From Microcystis aeruginosa W13-11 (GTDB lineage: Bacteria > Cyanobacteriota > Cyanobacteriia > Cyanobacteriales > Microcystaceae), in assembly GCA_009995705.1 (NCBI GenBank), contig JAADBR010000077.1:1-19178 (forward strand): a stretch of DNA of 19,178 nucleotides, given 5' to 3'. The notes under the pieces are model-generated. The model saw only the letters and a program-made list of their open reading frames with translations. It was not told the DNA's origin and did no database searches. The position numbers and the translations under genes are program-made. Positions 1 to 8,267 of the stretch are shown here, piece by piece (position 1 is the first letter of the stretch; each line of letters starts with the position of its first letter).

Positions 1-112
1 GGGATTAAATTCTCGATTAAACTCACCCATAGACAAAACCTGATTTTGCAGTTCCTTGGTTCTTCTTGTCACCAATATTATTTTTTGTCTTAAATAACCT
101 GCTGAATGTAGG

Positions 113-502
113 TTAGATACAAATGTTTGTATTAAGCTACTGAATAATAGTAGTTTGGCTGTTACTCATGAGTTAGCAAAACATCAGCCAGACGAGATTT
201 ATTTATCTACTGTGGTACAATTAGAATTATATTATGAGGCTTATAAAAGCAGTAAAAAAGAGCAAAATTTAGCGAAACTGGAGCGTTTCTTTAATCAATT
301 TAAGATTTTACCTTTTGACCAAAATTCTGCAAAAATTGCTGGAATAATTCGGTCTCAATTAAATCAGTTAGGTATTCCTGTCGGTGGTTATGATTGACAA
401 ATTGCAGCTATTGCTATGGCTAATGGGTTAATTTTAATCACTCATAATATCCGTGAATTCAGTCGTATAGATGGTTTAAAATATGAAGACTGGGAGATTT
501 AA
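113..502 (+). pseudogene. VapC-like PIN-domain toxin, broken
   Basis: VapC toxins are PIN-domain ribonucleases paired with a VapB antitoxin. The frame opens with LDTNVCI at 113-133, the usual N-terminal strand carrying the first catalytic Asp. It continues through a VVQLELYYEA segment with the conserved Glu and reaches GGYD at about 386-394. A TGA at 395-397 stands where relatives have a hydrophobic residue (YDLQIAA-type motif). The same frame resumes as QIAAIAMANGLILITHN and ends at TAA 500-502, as a VapC normally does. The start is also damaged: an ATG at 106 is out of frame with LDTN, as if two bases were lost. No antitoxin gene is visible upstream. A TTG at 155 would give only a fragment lacking the first Asp. 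The reading as a pseudogene is inference from these two lesions; the PIN assignment is firm. Confidence 0.8.
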
Positions 503-571
503 TTATGGCTAATACTATAAAATAACGTAAAATAGCTTTAAACTAGCCATAATTTTTGACCTAGTATTAGC
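501..571. repeat. Nested/alternative inverted repeats
   Basis: An 11-base arm AATTATGGCTA (501-511) is perfectly complementary to TAGCCATAATT (544-554). A second arm, GCTAATACTA (508-517), is complementary to TAGTATTAGC (562-571). The left arms overlap, so the two hairpins exclude each other. The element sits between the VapC pseudogene and the 3' end of the convergent secreted-protein gene. It could act as a weak two-way terminator or be the remnant of a small mobile repeat; there is no strong T-tract. Confidence 0.6.
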
Positions 572-585
572 ATGGGTTTATTTAA

Positions 586-1308
586 TTAAAAAACCTGCCT
601 TTTAATGATTGATATTTCATCAACAATTTCGCCAAATATTTCGTGTTTGATTCTGATTCTTTCTCTGACTCGATAAACTTTGCCATTGTTAGAATTAAAA
701 ATATCATAAATAAATGATGTGTCTGTTGGATCTTGCCCGTAAAAAGAACACTTAAAAGCAATTTCTGATGAAGAAATAAAGCCTCTATATTCTACCCAAT
801 CTTCTTCTTCGCAAGCTTTTATATAAGATAATTTATCGGATTTTAGATCGTAGATCAAATATCCAGTATCTACTGAACCCCCTTTATTAGCTAAATAGTA
901 TCGACTGAAAATATAATTATTTTTTATATCGAAAGATATGGGTGTGAATATCATATAGCTAGAAGATTTTTCGGAATGTAATTCAATCTTTTTTATTTCA
1001 TTATTGTTTTCAATAACAATCTTAATAGATAGAGTTTCCCTGTCCGTTGCTGGTTCACAAAATCCCGATGTATTTGTTTGATCTTCATCTTTTCCTATTC
1101 TTCTTAAAAACCCTTCAAAATAAACTTTTGTGCTAGAGTCATTTGATGCTAATTTTTCTGATTGATAGATCAATTCAACAACTCGATTACAATTATCTCC
1201 TTCCAAAGCTCGAATAGGAAAAGACTCTTTATTCTGAGTATATCCATGACTAACTCCAGATAACAAAAGTGTCATGAATACTGCACTGCTGAAAAGAATT
1301 TTTTTCAT
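586..1308 (-). CDS. Secreted protein of unknown function
   Basis: I do not recognise this 240-residue family. The N-terminus has a typical Sec signal peptide: MKK, then a hydrophobic stretch (residues 4-18), with likely cleavage near residue 22. The mature part is polar and rich in Asn, Ser, Glu and aromatic residues, with alternating beta-like segments. It has four cysteines (40, 84, 166, 187), an even number compatible with disulfides in the periplasm or outside the cell. No membrane segment, PEP-CTERM tail or lipobox is seen. The ATG at 1308 is preceded by a weak GAGA-type ribosome site. The gene is low in GC compared with its core neighbours, which fits accessory DNA. It stands alone, divergent from the methyltransferase gene. 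Confidence 0.7.
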   Translation of the reverse strand: MKKILFSSAVFMTLLLSGVSHGYTQNKESFPIRALEGDNCNRVVELIYQSEKLASNDSSTKVYFEGFLRRIGKDEDQTNTSGFCEPATDRETLSIKIVIENNNEIKKIELHSEKSSSYMIFTPISFDIKNNYIFSRYYLANKGGSVDTGYLIYDLKSDKLSYIKACEEEDWVEYRGFISSSEIAFKCSFYGQDPTDTSFIYDIFNSNNGKVYRVRERIRIKHEIFGEIVDEISIIKRQVF

Positions 1309-1593
1309 GTCATCTCAAGACAAATGTTTTTTCCTATTGATTAAGATAATATTTGAAGGTTTTTATCTAAGTGTTAATAATTACTGATTTTATTGATCAT
1401 AACACAGACAGACAACAAAGACAACTACTATAAAATAACTTTACATTTCTTTGATCACTTTTGGAAAATGCTATCCTTGTGGATGAGACAAAAGAGCTAA
1501 AAATCTGCATTGATGCCAATTGGATAATTTAAGTGCATCTTATGATAGTCTAAATATTTTCTTAAAGATGGCAGTAGGAAAGAGCGATCGAGA
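1309..1593. other. Divergent intergenic region
   Basis: This AT-rich stretch of 285 bases separates two divergent genes and should hold both promoters. TATGAT at 1541-1546 resembles a -10 box for the methyltransferase gene, but no well-spaced -35 box accompanies it. I see no RNA gene or ORF worth calling. Confidence 0.4.
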
Positions 1594-2370
1594 ATGATTA
1601 AGGACAAAAATCAGCAAACCTATAGAGACCCTAGTATTGTCAGTTATTATGCCCAATTAAGCGAGCTACAGCCAGCAGAAAAGACAATTTTAACCCTGCT
1701 GCAAGAGCGTTTATTAACCATGAAAATGCTTGATTTAGGGGTAGGTGCGGGACGGACTACGAAGTATTTTGCCCCTCTTGTGGGAGAATATATCGGTGTT
1801 GATTATTCTGCGGAAATGATCGCCGCTTGTCGTCAAAAATTCCCCCGTTTAGTCTGGCAAGTGGCCGATGCTAGAAATCTAGAACAATTTGCCGATAATT
1901 ATTTTGATTTTATTCTCTTTAGTTTTAATGGCATTGATTATATTTCCCCTGCTGACCGTTTCCTAGTTTTAGAGGAAATTAGTCGCATTGGTAAACCGGG
2001 TGGTTATTTTTGCTTTTCTAGTCATAATCTTCAGGGAATTATCCCAGAATTCGATTGGAAAAAAAAGATTAGTTTGAATCCTTTTAGTAGCTATGTCAAT
2101 TTAGTCATCTGGGTGATTTTGCAGGCCTGTAATCCCTCTCTTAGCTACGAACAGTTATTGACTGCTGACTATGCAATTATTCGGGATGAACCCCATAATT
2201 TTCGTCTGCAAAATTATTACGCCACTCCCAAAGAACAATTAAGACAGCTAAGGTCTTACTTTCAAGAGATTAAAATTTATTCTTGGAAAACCGGTCAGGA
2301 AATTAACAGCGAACAAGAGTTAAATACTAATCTTGATCATTGGCTTTATTATCTGTGTGTTCTTCCCTAA
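1594..2370 (+). CDS. Class I SAM-dependent methyltransferase
   Basis: The 258-residue product has a Rossmann-type SAM-binding domain. Motif I is LDLGVGAGR at residues 46-54, the acidic motif II is GVDYS at 68-72, an Asp follows in VADAR (about 92), and a hydrophobic motif IV-like strand FDFILFSFNGIDY lies near 104-116. This arrangement matches the methyltransf_11/25 group, which includes many small-molecule methyltransferases. The substrate cannot be read from the sequence. The ATG is supported by AGGAAAG at 1576-1582, about 11 bases upstream. The last 44 bases overlap the 3' end of uvrA on the other strand. Family assignment is firm; role is unknown. Confidence 0.88.
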   Translation: MIKDKNQQTYRDPSIVSYYAQLSELQPAEKTILTLLQERLLTMKMLDLGVGAGRTTKYFAPLVGEYIGVDYSAEMIAACRQKFPRLVWQVADARNLEQFADNYFDFILFSFNGIDYISPADRFLVLEEISRIGKPGGYFCFSSHNLQGIIPEFDWKKKISLNPFSSYVNLVIWVILQACNPSLSYEQLLTADYAIIRDEPHNFRLQNYYATPKEQLRQLRSYFQEIKIYSWKTGQEINSEQELNTNLDHWLYYLCVLP

Positions 2371-5239
2371 TATTATCCTGCTTTTTTGGGGGATATTGAA
2401 GTAATGCTTGGGCAAGATAATGACCGGTGTAGGATTTTTCACATTTAGCCACGGTTTCCGGTGTTCCCACCGCGATTAATTCTCCTCCCTTGTCCCCTCC
2501 TTCCGGTCCTAAATCAATAATCCAATCGCTACAGCGAATCACGTCAAGATTGTGTTCGATGACGATAATCGAATTACCTTTATCGACCAATCTTTGTAAC
2601 ACATCTAGGAGATGATGCACATCATAAAAAGATAACCCCGTAGTCGGTTCATCGATTAAATATAGGGTTTTTCCCGTGGCCCGTCGGGATAATTCGGCCG
2701 CTAATTTCACCCTTTGCGCTTCCCCACCGGATAAAGTGGGGGCGCTTTGACCGAGTTTACAGTATCCTAAACCCACATCCACGAGGGTTTGTAATCTGGT
2801 GGTGGCTCGGGGGACATTTTCAAAGACTTTTAATGCTTCCTCGATCGTCATATCTAAGACATCGGCGATCGAATAACCTTTATACTTAACCTGTAGGGTT
2901 TCCCGATTATAACGCGCCCCTTTACACACATCACACTGCACATAGACATCGGGGAGAAAATTCATCTCAATCACGTTTACCCCTTGGCCTAGGCAAGCTT
3001 CACAGCGTCCTCCCTTAACATTAAAAGAAAACTGCCCCGCTTTGTAACCTCTAGCTTTTGCTTCGATGGTTTCGGTGAAAATCTCGCGAATAATGTCGAA
3101 AACCCCCGTATAGGTGGCAGGATTTGACCGAGGAGTGCGTCCTATCGGTGATTGGTCAATGACAATTACTTTATCAACCGCGTCCAATCCTTCCACTTTA
3201 TCTAATTCTTTGGGGAAGGGAGTTAAACGGGTTAAATGATGTTGTAAAGCTGGATATAATAACTCATTAATTAAGGTGGATTTGCCTGAACCAGATACTC
3301 CCGTAATCGAGACTAATTTTCCTAAAGGAATCGTTACATCAATATTTCTTAGGTTATTTTGATGGCAATTTTTTAAGACTAAAGCATTACCATTCCCATA
3401 CCTTCTTTGGGGGGGAGTTTCAATAACTTTGCGTCCCGATAAGTAGGCCCCTGTTATCGATTTTTTGGACTTTAAAAGGGTTTTAAAACTGCCTTGACAG
3501 ATGATTTCTCCGCCATGAATCCCCGCTTTAGGACCGATATCGACCACATAATCGGCTGCCCGAATCGTTTCTTCATCGTGTTCGACGACGATTAAAGTAT
3601 TACCTAAATCTCGCAATCTTTGCAGGGTCTCTAACAGTTTACTATTATCTCTTTGGTGTAATCCGATGCTAGGTTCATCAAGAACGTATAATACTCCCGT
3701 TAATCCCGATCCAATTTGAGTAGCTAGTCTAATTCGTTGGGATTCCCCCCCGGATAAAGTCATCGCTGGTCGATCGAGGGTAAGATAATCTAATCCCACA
3801 TCGATTAAAAATTGTAGTCTCGCTTTGATTTCTTTGAGAGCTAATTCCCCAATTAATGCTTGTCTTGGGGTTAAATGACAATCATTAATTCTCTGCAAAC
3901 AATCCCGAATCGGAACTCCGGTAAAATCCGTGACCGTATATTCTCCTAAACGTACCGATAAAGCTTCCGGTTTTAATCTTTTTCCGTGACAAACTTCACA
4001 GGTTTGGTTAACAATATATTTCTCTAGTCTTTGTTTAATAACTTCCGAAGTGGTTTCTTGATAATTTCTATCTAAGATATTGATAACTCCCGCAAATTCT
4101 CGATAGTAACCGCGACCAGTATCGTAACGGTAATCATCTTCAAAATAGATCGGCTCTTTACTGCCATAGAGAATTATATCCTGCTGGGTTTTTGTTAGTT
4201 TCTGCCAAGGAGTTTGAATTTCAAAACCTAAAGCTTGCCCTAAAGCATAGAGGAGAGAAAGATAGTAAGAATTATCCTTATCTGACCAAGGGGCAATAGC
4301 AGAATAAACCGGTTGTTTCGGGTCTGGAATGACTAAATCTGCCGAAAATTTGCGTAAACTGCCCAATCCGTGACAGTTGGGACAAGCACCGTAGGGAGAA
4401 TTAAAGGAGAATAAACGGGGGGATAACTCTTCCATAACTGCCCCGTGTTCAGGACAGGCAAATTTCTCAGAAAAGACAATTTCTTTGGTAACTTCGGGAT
4501 TATCTTTGTTATTCTCATCGAGAATTTCCACAATCGCTACACCATCGGAATGCTTTAAACAAGTGGTTAAAGAATCCACTAATCTTTCCTGTAAACCCTC
4601 TTTTTTGATCAGGCGATCGATAACAATTTCGATATCATGAAGATGTTTTTTATCTAACTCGATGCCCTCGGATAATTCTACTACCTTGCCGTCAATCCGC
4701 ACCCGAGCAAAGCCTTGGGAGGCCAAACTAGAGATTAATTGCTTATGCGTGCCTTTTTTGCCGCGAATTACTGGGGCTAAGATTTGAAATCGGGTTTTAT
4801 CGGCTAATTCCATCACTCGATCGCACATTTGATCGATGGTTTGGGGGGCAATATTGCGATCGCAATGGGGACAATGGGGTTCCCCGGCACGACCGAACAA
4901 TAAACGCAAGTAATCGTAAATTTCCGTTACAGTTCCCACACTAGAACGGGGATTGTGGGAAGTGGATTTTTGGTCAATGGAAATAGCCGGACTTAAACCC
5001 TCGATCGCATCCACATCAGGTTTATCCAATTGTCCTAAGAATTGACGCGCGTAGGCGCTGAGGGACTCCACATAGCGGCGCTGTCCCTCGGCAAAAATAG
5101 TGTCGAAAGCGAGGGAAGATTTGCCCGATCCCGAAACTCCCGTAAAAACAATCAACTGATTGCGGGGTAATTCGAGATCAACATTTTTGAGATTGTGTTG
5201 TCGGGCGCCACGGATACGGATTGAGTCAGTTTGAGCCAT
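2327..5239 (-). CDS. uvrA: UvrABC excinuclease subunit A
   Basis: UvrA is the damage-recognition ATPase of nucleotide excision repair; it loads UvrB onto lesions as a dimer in the cytoplasm. Both ABC modules are complete: Walker A GVSGSGKS at residues 34-41 and again near 646; signature LSGGESQ near 493 and LSGGEAQ near 835; Walker B LDEPSIGL near 522 and LIDEPTTGL in the second module. Zinc-binding cysteine pairs are present (CPEHG/CPNC, CEVC, and CEAC near 744 with CDVC near 768). I chose the ATG at 5239 (MAQTDSI, 970 residues), because the upstream TTG extension to 5266 adds nine residues that do not look like family sequence. The product is full length. The gene lies downstream of cysE, about 97 bases away, with a weak terminator between them. 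Its 3' end overlaps the convergent methyltransferase gene. Confidence 0.97.
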   Translation of the reverse strand: MAQTDSIRIRGARQHNLKNVDLELPRNQLIVFTGVSGSGKSSLAFDTIFAEGQRRYVESLSAYARQFLGQLDKPDVDAIEGLSPAISIDQKSTSHNPRSSVGTVTEIYDYLRLLFGRAGEPHCPHCDRNIAPQTIDQMCDRVMELADKTRFQILAPVIRGKKGTHKQLISSLASQGFARVRIDGKVVELSEGIELDKKHLHDIEIVIDRLIKKEGLQERLVDSLTTCLKHSDGVAIVEILDENNKDNPEVTKEIVFSEKFACPEHGAVMEELSPRLFSFNSPYGACPNCHGLGSLRKFSADLVIPDPKQPVYSAIAPWSDKDNSYYLSLLYALGQALGFEIQTPWQKLTKTQQDIILYGSKEPIYFEDDYRYDTGRGYYREFAGVINILDRNYQETTSEVIKQRLEKYIVNQTCEVCHGKRLKPEALSVRLGEYTVTDFTGVPIRDCLQRINDCHLTPRQALIGELALKEIKARLQFLIDVGLDYLTLDRPAMTLSGGESQRIRLATQIGSGLTGVLYVLDEPSIGLHQRDNSKLLETLQRLRDLGNTLIVVEHDEETIRAADYVVDIGPKAGIHGGEIICQGSFKTLLKSKKSITGAYLSGRKVIETPPQRRYGNGNALVLKNCHQNNLRNIDVTIPLGKLVSITGVSGSGKSTLINELLYPALQHHLTRLTPFPKELDKVEGLDAVDKVIVIDQSPIGRTPRSNPATYTGVFDIIREIFTETIEAKARGYKAGQFSFNVKGGRCEACLGQGVNVIEMNFLPDVYVQCDVCKGARYNRETLQVKYKGYSIADVLDMTIEEALKVFENVPRATTRLQTLVDVGLGYCKLGQSAPTLSGGEAQRVKLAAELSRRATGKTLYLIDEPTTGLSFYDVHHLLDVLQRLVDKGNSIIVIEHNLDVIRCSDWIIDLGPEGGDKGGELIAVGTPETVAKCEKSYTGHYLAQALLQYPPKKQDNIREEHTDNKANDQD

Positions 5240-5297
5240 CGGACGGTGCCAAGTAGTCCTAAACAATCATAGCTTTGACGAATGGGTTTCAGCTACT

Positions 5298-5327
5298 AAA
5301 AAACCAGTCTTCTATCATATCAGAAGA
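5298..5327 (-). terminator. Weak terminator after cysE
   Basis: On the minus strand a short stem, TCTTCT paired with AGAAGA (5308-5313 / 5322-5327, eight-base loop), is followed by CTGG and six Ts (5298-5303). The stem is only six weak base pairs, so termination is probably partial and some readthrough from cysE into uvrA is plausible. Confidence 0.4.
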
Positions 5328-5336
5328 TTATCGGGG

Positions 5337-6110
5337 TTAAACTGTACGTTCGAGAAACTCGCGCAGATCTCGATCGGACCCAGGATCACAGCTAGGACTC
5401 GCTTCTTCTTTTAAATGGGCTAAAACTGGGCAATTAATCCGATAGTCTGGTTCTTTTGACCGTTCTAGGCGCAATTCGTACACTTGTTTTTCCAGTTGTT
5501 CAATGCGGTCCACCAAAGCGCGAATAGCCACCGCTTCCGAGTCGAGTAAATCACCGTGTTCGAGGGGTTCCACCCGCGTCCCAGCGCGATAGATTAAACG
5601 ACCGGGTACACCAACAACGGTACAATCGGCGGGAATATCCCGCAGAACCACAGAACCAGCGCCGACGCGAACGTTATTACCCAGATAAATATTACCTAAA
5701 ACCTTAGCCCCAGCGCCGACGACCACATTTTCCCCTAGAGTCGGGTGACGTTTACCGCGTTCTTTCCCCGTCCCTCCTAAAGTAACTCCTTGATAGATGA
5801 GGGCATAATCACCGACAATGGCGGTTTCTCCGATGACAACTCCCATGCCATGGTCGATAAAAACACCCTGACCAATTTGGGCACCGGGGTGAATTTCGAT
5901 ACCAGTCAGAAAACGGGCAAGATGGGAAATTAAACGGGGAATAAAGGGAATCCCGATCTCATATAGCCAATGGGCGAAGCGATGGCACAGTAAAGCTTGT
6001 AATCCAGGATAACAAAATAGTACCTCTAACCAGTTGCGGGCAGCGGGGTCACGTTCAAAAATGATCTTGAAATCGGCTAGGAGAATAGATAACACGAGTC
6101 TTGATTCCAT
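5337..6110 (-). CDS. cysE: Serine O-acetyltransferase
   Basis: CysE transfers acetyl from acetyl-CoA to L-serine, giving O-acetylserine, the carbon skeleton for cysteine synthesis. The N-terminal helical part (1-65) contains [14 protein letters not shown], and a left-handed beta-helix of hexapeptide repeats spans about 71-170. The catalytic Asp-His pair is in FIDHGMG (D86, H87), followed by [16 protein letters not shown] and the RHP motif (about 121-123). The C-terminus (about 192-257) is a predicted coiled coil plus a tail, as in many cyanobacterial CysE proteins. Length is 257 residues. The ATG at 6110 lacks a clear ribosome site; the GTG at 6095 (residue 6), preceded by GGA, is a real alternative start. 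Feedback inhibition by cysteine is known for the family and not visible here. Confidence 0.95.
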   Translation of the reverse strand: MESRLVLSILLADFKIIFERDPAARNWLEVLFCYPGLQALLCHRFAHWLYEIGIPFIPRLISHLARFLTGIEIHPGAQIGQGVFIDHGMGVVIGETAIVGDYALIYQGVTLGGTGKERGKRHPTLGENVVVGAGAKVLGNIYLGNNVRVGAGSVVLRDIPADCTVVGVPGRLIYRAGTRVEPLEHGDLLDSEAVAIRALVDRIEQLEKQVYELRLERSKEPDYRINCPVLAHLKEEASPSCDPGSDRDLREFLERTV

Positions 6111-6281
6111 ATTGATCGAGCTTATACTAAACTATGTTATCACTCTGGTAAATGAGCTGTTCAACTAAAAAGCGATCGAGTAAGCTGTTTTCCTAGTTCG
6201 CTTTTACTGCCCTTGACCAAATTTTGAAGATATTCTTAATTTCTCTCTTGTTTAATCTTCCTTTAACTTGGTGCTGAAAAG

Positions 6282-7943
6282 ATGCAGTTGTTTAGAGTTT
6301 TTTTTTGCAAGTTTTTAGCTAAAAATATGATTCAGGCTATCTATCGTCACCATGGGAAATTTTTATTAACCTTGCTGTCAATTACTGGCAGTATCAATAT
6401 TGTTACCGAATCGGCCTCAGCTTTAAATATCACCCGATTGAGCAGTCTTGGCAATACTACAAATAACTTCGGGGCAGAAATTCCCGCTTATGACCCCGCT
6501 AGTCGCAGATTATTCGTGACCGGTCCCAATAATCGTCTAGATATTGCCGATATCAGCAATCCCGCTAGTCCAATTCGCTTACCCTCGATCGATCTTAGCT
6601 CCTACGGTGCGGGGGTTAATAGCGTTGCCATCAAAAATGGTATCGTGGCCGTGGCCATGGAAGCTAATCCCATTACCAATAACGGCAGTGTGGTATTTTT
6701 CAATACTAACGGTGTATTTCAGCGTCAGGTGACTGTGGGCGCTTTACCGGATATGTTAACCTTTACTCCTGACGGTAATCGGGTTTTAGTCGCTAATGAA
6801 GGGGAAGCGAGAGGGGCGATCAATCCCAATGGTTCCGTTAGTGTTATTGACCTTAGCGCCGGTGTTCTCAATGCCACCGTCAACACTGCTACCTTTACCA
6901 GTTTTAATGGTCAAGAGAACACTTTAAGAAATCAGGGAGTCCGCATTTTCCCCGGTCAAACGGTTTCCCAAGATGTGGAACCAGAATACATCACCGTTTC
7001 CGATGATGGAACCACTGCCTGGGTGTCTCTACAGGAAAATAATGCTGTTGCCGTAGTCGATATTGCTAACGCTCAAGTGACCAGTATTTTACCCCTAGGA
7101 GCCAAAAATTTTAACGCACCGGGTAATGGTTTGGATCCTAGCGATCGAGATGGAGGGGTAAATATTAACAATTGGCCAGTTTTTGGCTTATACCAACCGG
7201 ATACGATCGCCACCGTCACCATCGCCGGACAAACCTATTTAATTACTGCCAATGAAGGGGATACTAGAGATGAGGCCAGACGAGTTTCTAGTTTAACCTT
7301 AGACCCCAATGCTTTTCCTAATGCCGCCGAATTGCAATTAGCCCAAAATCTCGGCCGTTTAGATGTTTCTAGCATCGACGGACGTAACGCCCAAGATCAA
7401 TTTAGCCAACTTTTTGCCTACGGTGGTCGTTCTTTTTCGATTTGGAATGTCACTAATGGACTGTCCCAAGTCTTCGATAGTGGCGATGATTTTGAACAAA
7501 TTTTAGCGGCTTTTTCGGCAACTCCCCTAACTCCTAGTATCTTTAATTCCGATGGTACTCCTAGTAGTTTCGATAGCCGCAGCGACAACCGCGGACCGGA
7601 ACCGGAAGGTTTAGCCGTGGGAACTGTAGGCAATCGTCTCTATACTTTTGTGGGAATAGAAAGGGCTGGCGGTTTCATGGTTTATGATATCACCAACCCT
7701 AGTCATCCTTTCTTTGTTGATTATATCAACGATTGGCAATTAGGCGATATCTCTCCCGAAGGATTATTATTTATTCCCGCTGCCGATAGTCCCAATGGTA
7801 CTCCCCTGTTAATTGTGGCCAATGAGGTTAGTCGTAATCTGGCGATTTACTCCGTTGAAACCGTACCCGAACCTAGCGCAGTTTTAGGATTGCTAACCCT
7901 CGGATTAGCTGGTTATAGTTTGAAAAAAAGAGGGAATTGCTAA
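6282..7943 (+). CDS. PEP-CTERM choice-of-anchor I protein
   Basis: This 553-residue exported protein has a signal peptide with a hydrophobic core at about residues 27-42 and likely cleavage after ASA (45-47). A long beta-propeller-like region follows. It has repeated strands of the YVANEG/VIDL type, for example VANEGEARG, DVEPEYITV, ITANEGDTRDEA and GPEPEGLAV, which are hallmarks of the choice-of-anchor I family. The C-terminus is a PEP-CTERM sorting signal: VPEP at 528-531, one hydrophobic helix, then KKR. Such proteins are recognised by an exosortase and placed in the envelope or released. The enzymatic activity of the family is not established. Translation may start at 6282 (weak GAAAAG upstream) or at the ATG at 6327, which gives a more conventional signal peptide. 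The stop codon lies one base before a dispersed repeat. Confidence 0.85.
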   Translation: MQLFRVFFCKFLAKNMIQAIYRHHGKFLLTLLSITGSINIVTESASALNITRLSSLGNTTNNFGAEIPAYDPASRRLFVTGPNNRLDIADISNPASPIRLPSIDLSSYGAGVNSVAIKNGIVAVAMEANPITNNGSVVFFNTNGVFQRQVTVGALPDMLTFTPDGNRVLVANEGEARGAINPNGSVSVIDLSAGVLNATVNTATFTSFNGQENTLRNQGVRIFPGQTVSQDVEPEYITVSDDGTTAWVSLQENNAVAVVDIANAQVTSILPLGAKNFNAPGNGLDPSDRDGGVNINNWPVFGLYQPDTIATVTIAGQTYLITANEGDTRDEARRVSSLTLDPNAFPNAAELQLAQNLGRLDVSSIDGRNAQDQFSQLFAYGGRSFSIWNVTNGLSQVFDSGDDFEQILAAFSATPLTPSIFNSDGTPSSFDSRSDNRGPEPEGLAVGTVGNRLYTFVGIERAGGFMVYDITNPSHPFFVDYINDWQLGDISPEGLLFIPAADSPNGTPLLIVANEVSRNLAIYSVETVPEPSAVLGLLTLGLAGYSLKKRGNC

Positions 7944-7944
7944 T

Positions 7945-7982
7945 TAGGGTTTGCGGCAAAAAGTTTTTCTTGGGGACAGGGT
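7945..7982 (+). repeat. Dispersed repeat, copy 1 (left end of island)
   Basis: The block begins TAGGGTTTG, contains AAAAAGTTTTTC and ends CAGGGT. An inverted copy lies at 9261-9299. The copies share TAGGGTTT, AAAAAGTTTTTC and CAGGGT exactly, and are roughly four-fifths identical overall by eye. This copy starts one base after the stop codon of the PEP-CTERM gene. Confidence 0.7.
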
Positions 7983-8002
7983 GTGGGGTTTTACCGATGT
8001 TG

Positions 8003-8090
8003 AGGACGTTCGGCGATGCTCAGTCGAGCGGACGGTGAGACTTCGGCGTGAGCTCAGGCTTCGACGGTGAGCTCAGCCGAACCGCCGGGG
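8003..8090. repeat. GC-rich hairpin / short tandem repeat cluster
   Basis: The cluster is bounded by GTTCGGC (8008-8014) and its exact reverse complement GCCGAAC (8076-8082). Inside are imperfect direct repeats: units starting TTCGGCG, TTCGGCG and TTCGACG, each followed by a GAGCTCAG- or GATGCTCAG-like end, two GTGAGCTCAG blocks, and two ACGGTGAG blocks. TGAGCTCA is itself palindromic. GC content is far above the surrounding DNA. No ORF is apparent. Confidence 0.65.
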
Positions 8091-8267
8091 TCAATTAGCT
8101 GATTTTCAGGGAAAAAGTACCTTAATTTTCCCCCCGATAACTCCCATATCTGATATACTTTTTGAGGGAAAAAAAGTCTAAAAGTCTTAGCCAAAAAGGT
8201 GTTTAGATTTATTCAGCAAACCTTAGATAGAAAGCCATTTAAGTAATTTTCTATGGAGAGTTAAATT

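Larger units (their letters stand above)
7944..8267. other. Repeat-rich intergenic region
   Basis: This stretch of 324 bases has no gene. It contains a dispersed repeat (7945-7982), a GC-rich hairpin cluster (8003-8090) and an AT-rich part ahead of the DUF29 gene. TATACT at 8154-8159 resembles a -10 box for that gene, without a good -35 box. Confidence 0.6.

Noticed and set aside
1..165. A 55-codon open frame on the minus strand running off the left edge (possible GTG start at 72)
   Set aside because: No recognised motif, no ribosome site, and much of it is antisense to the VapC remnant; the length is easily reached by chance.
395..397. TGA in the VapC frame as a selenocysteine or programmed readthrough codon
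   Set aside because: The start is also damaged and relatives have a hydrophobic residue there; simple pseudogenisation explains both.
8003..8090. CRISPR array
   Set aside because: Units are short, imperfect and without unique spacers of regular length.
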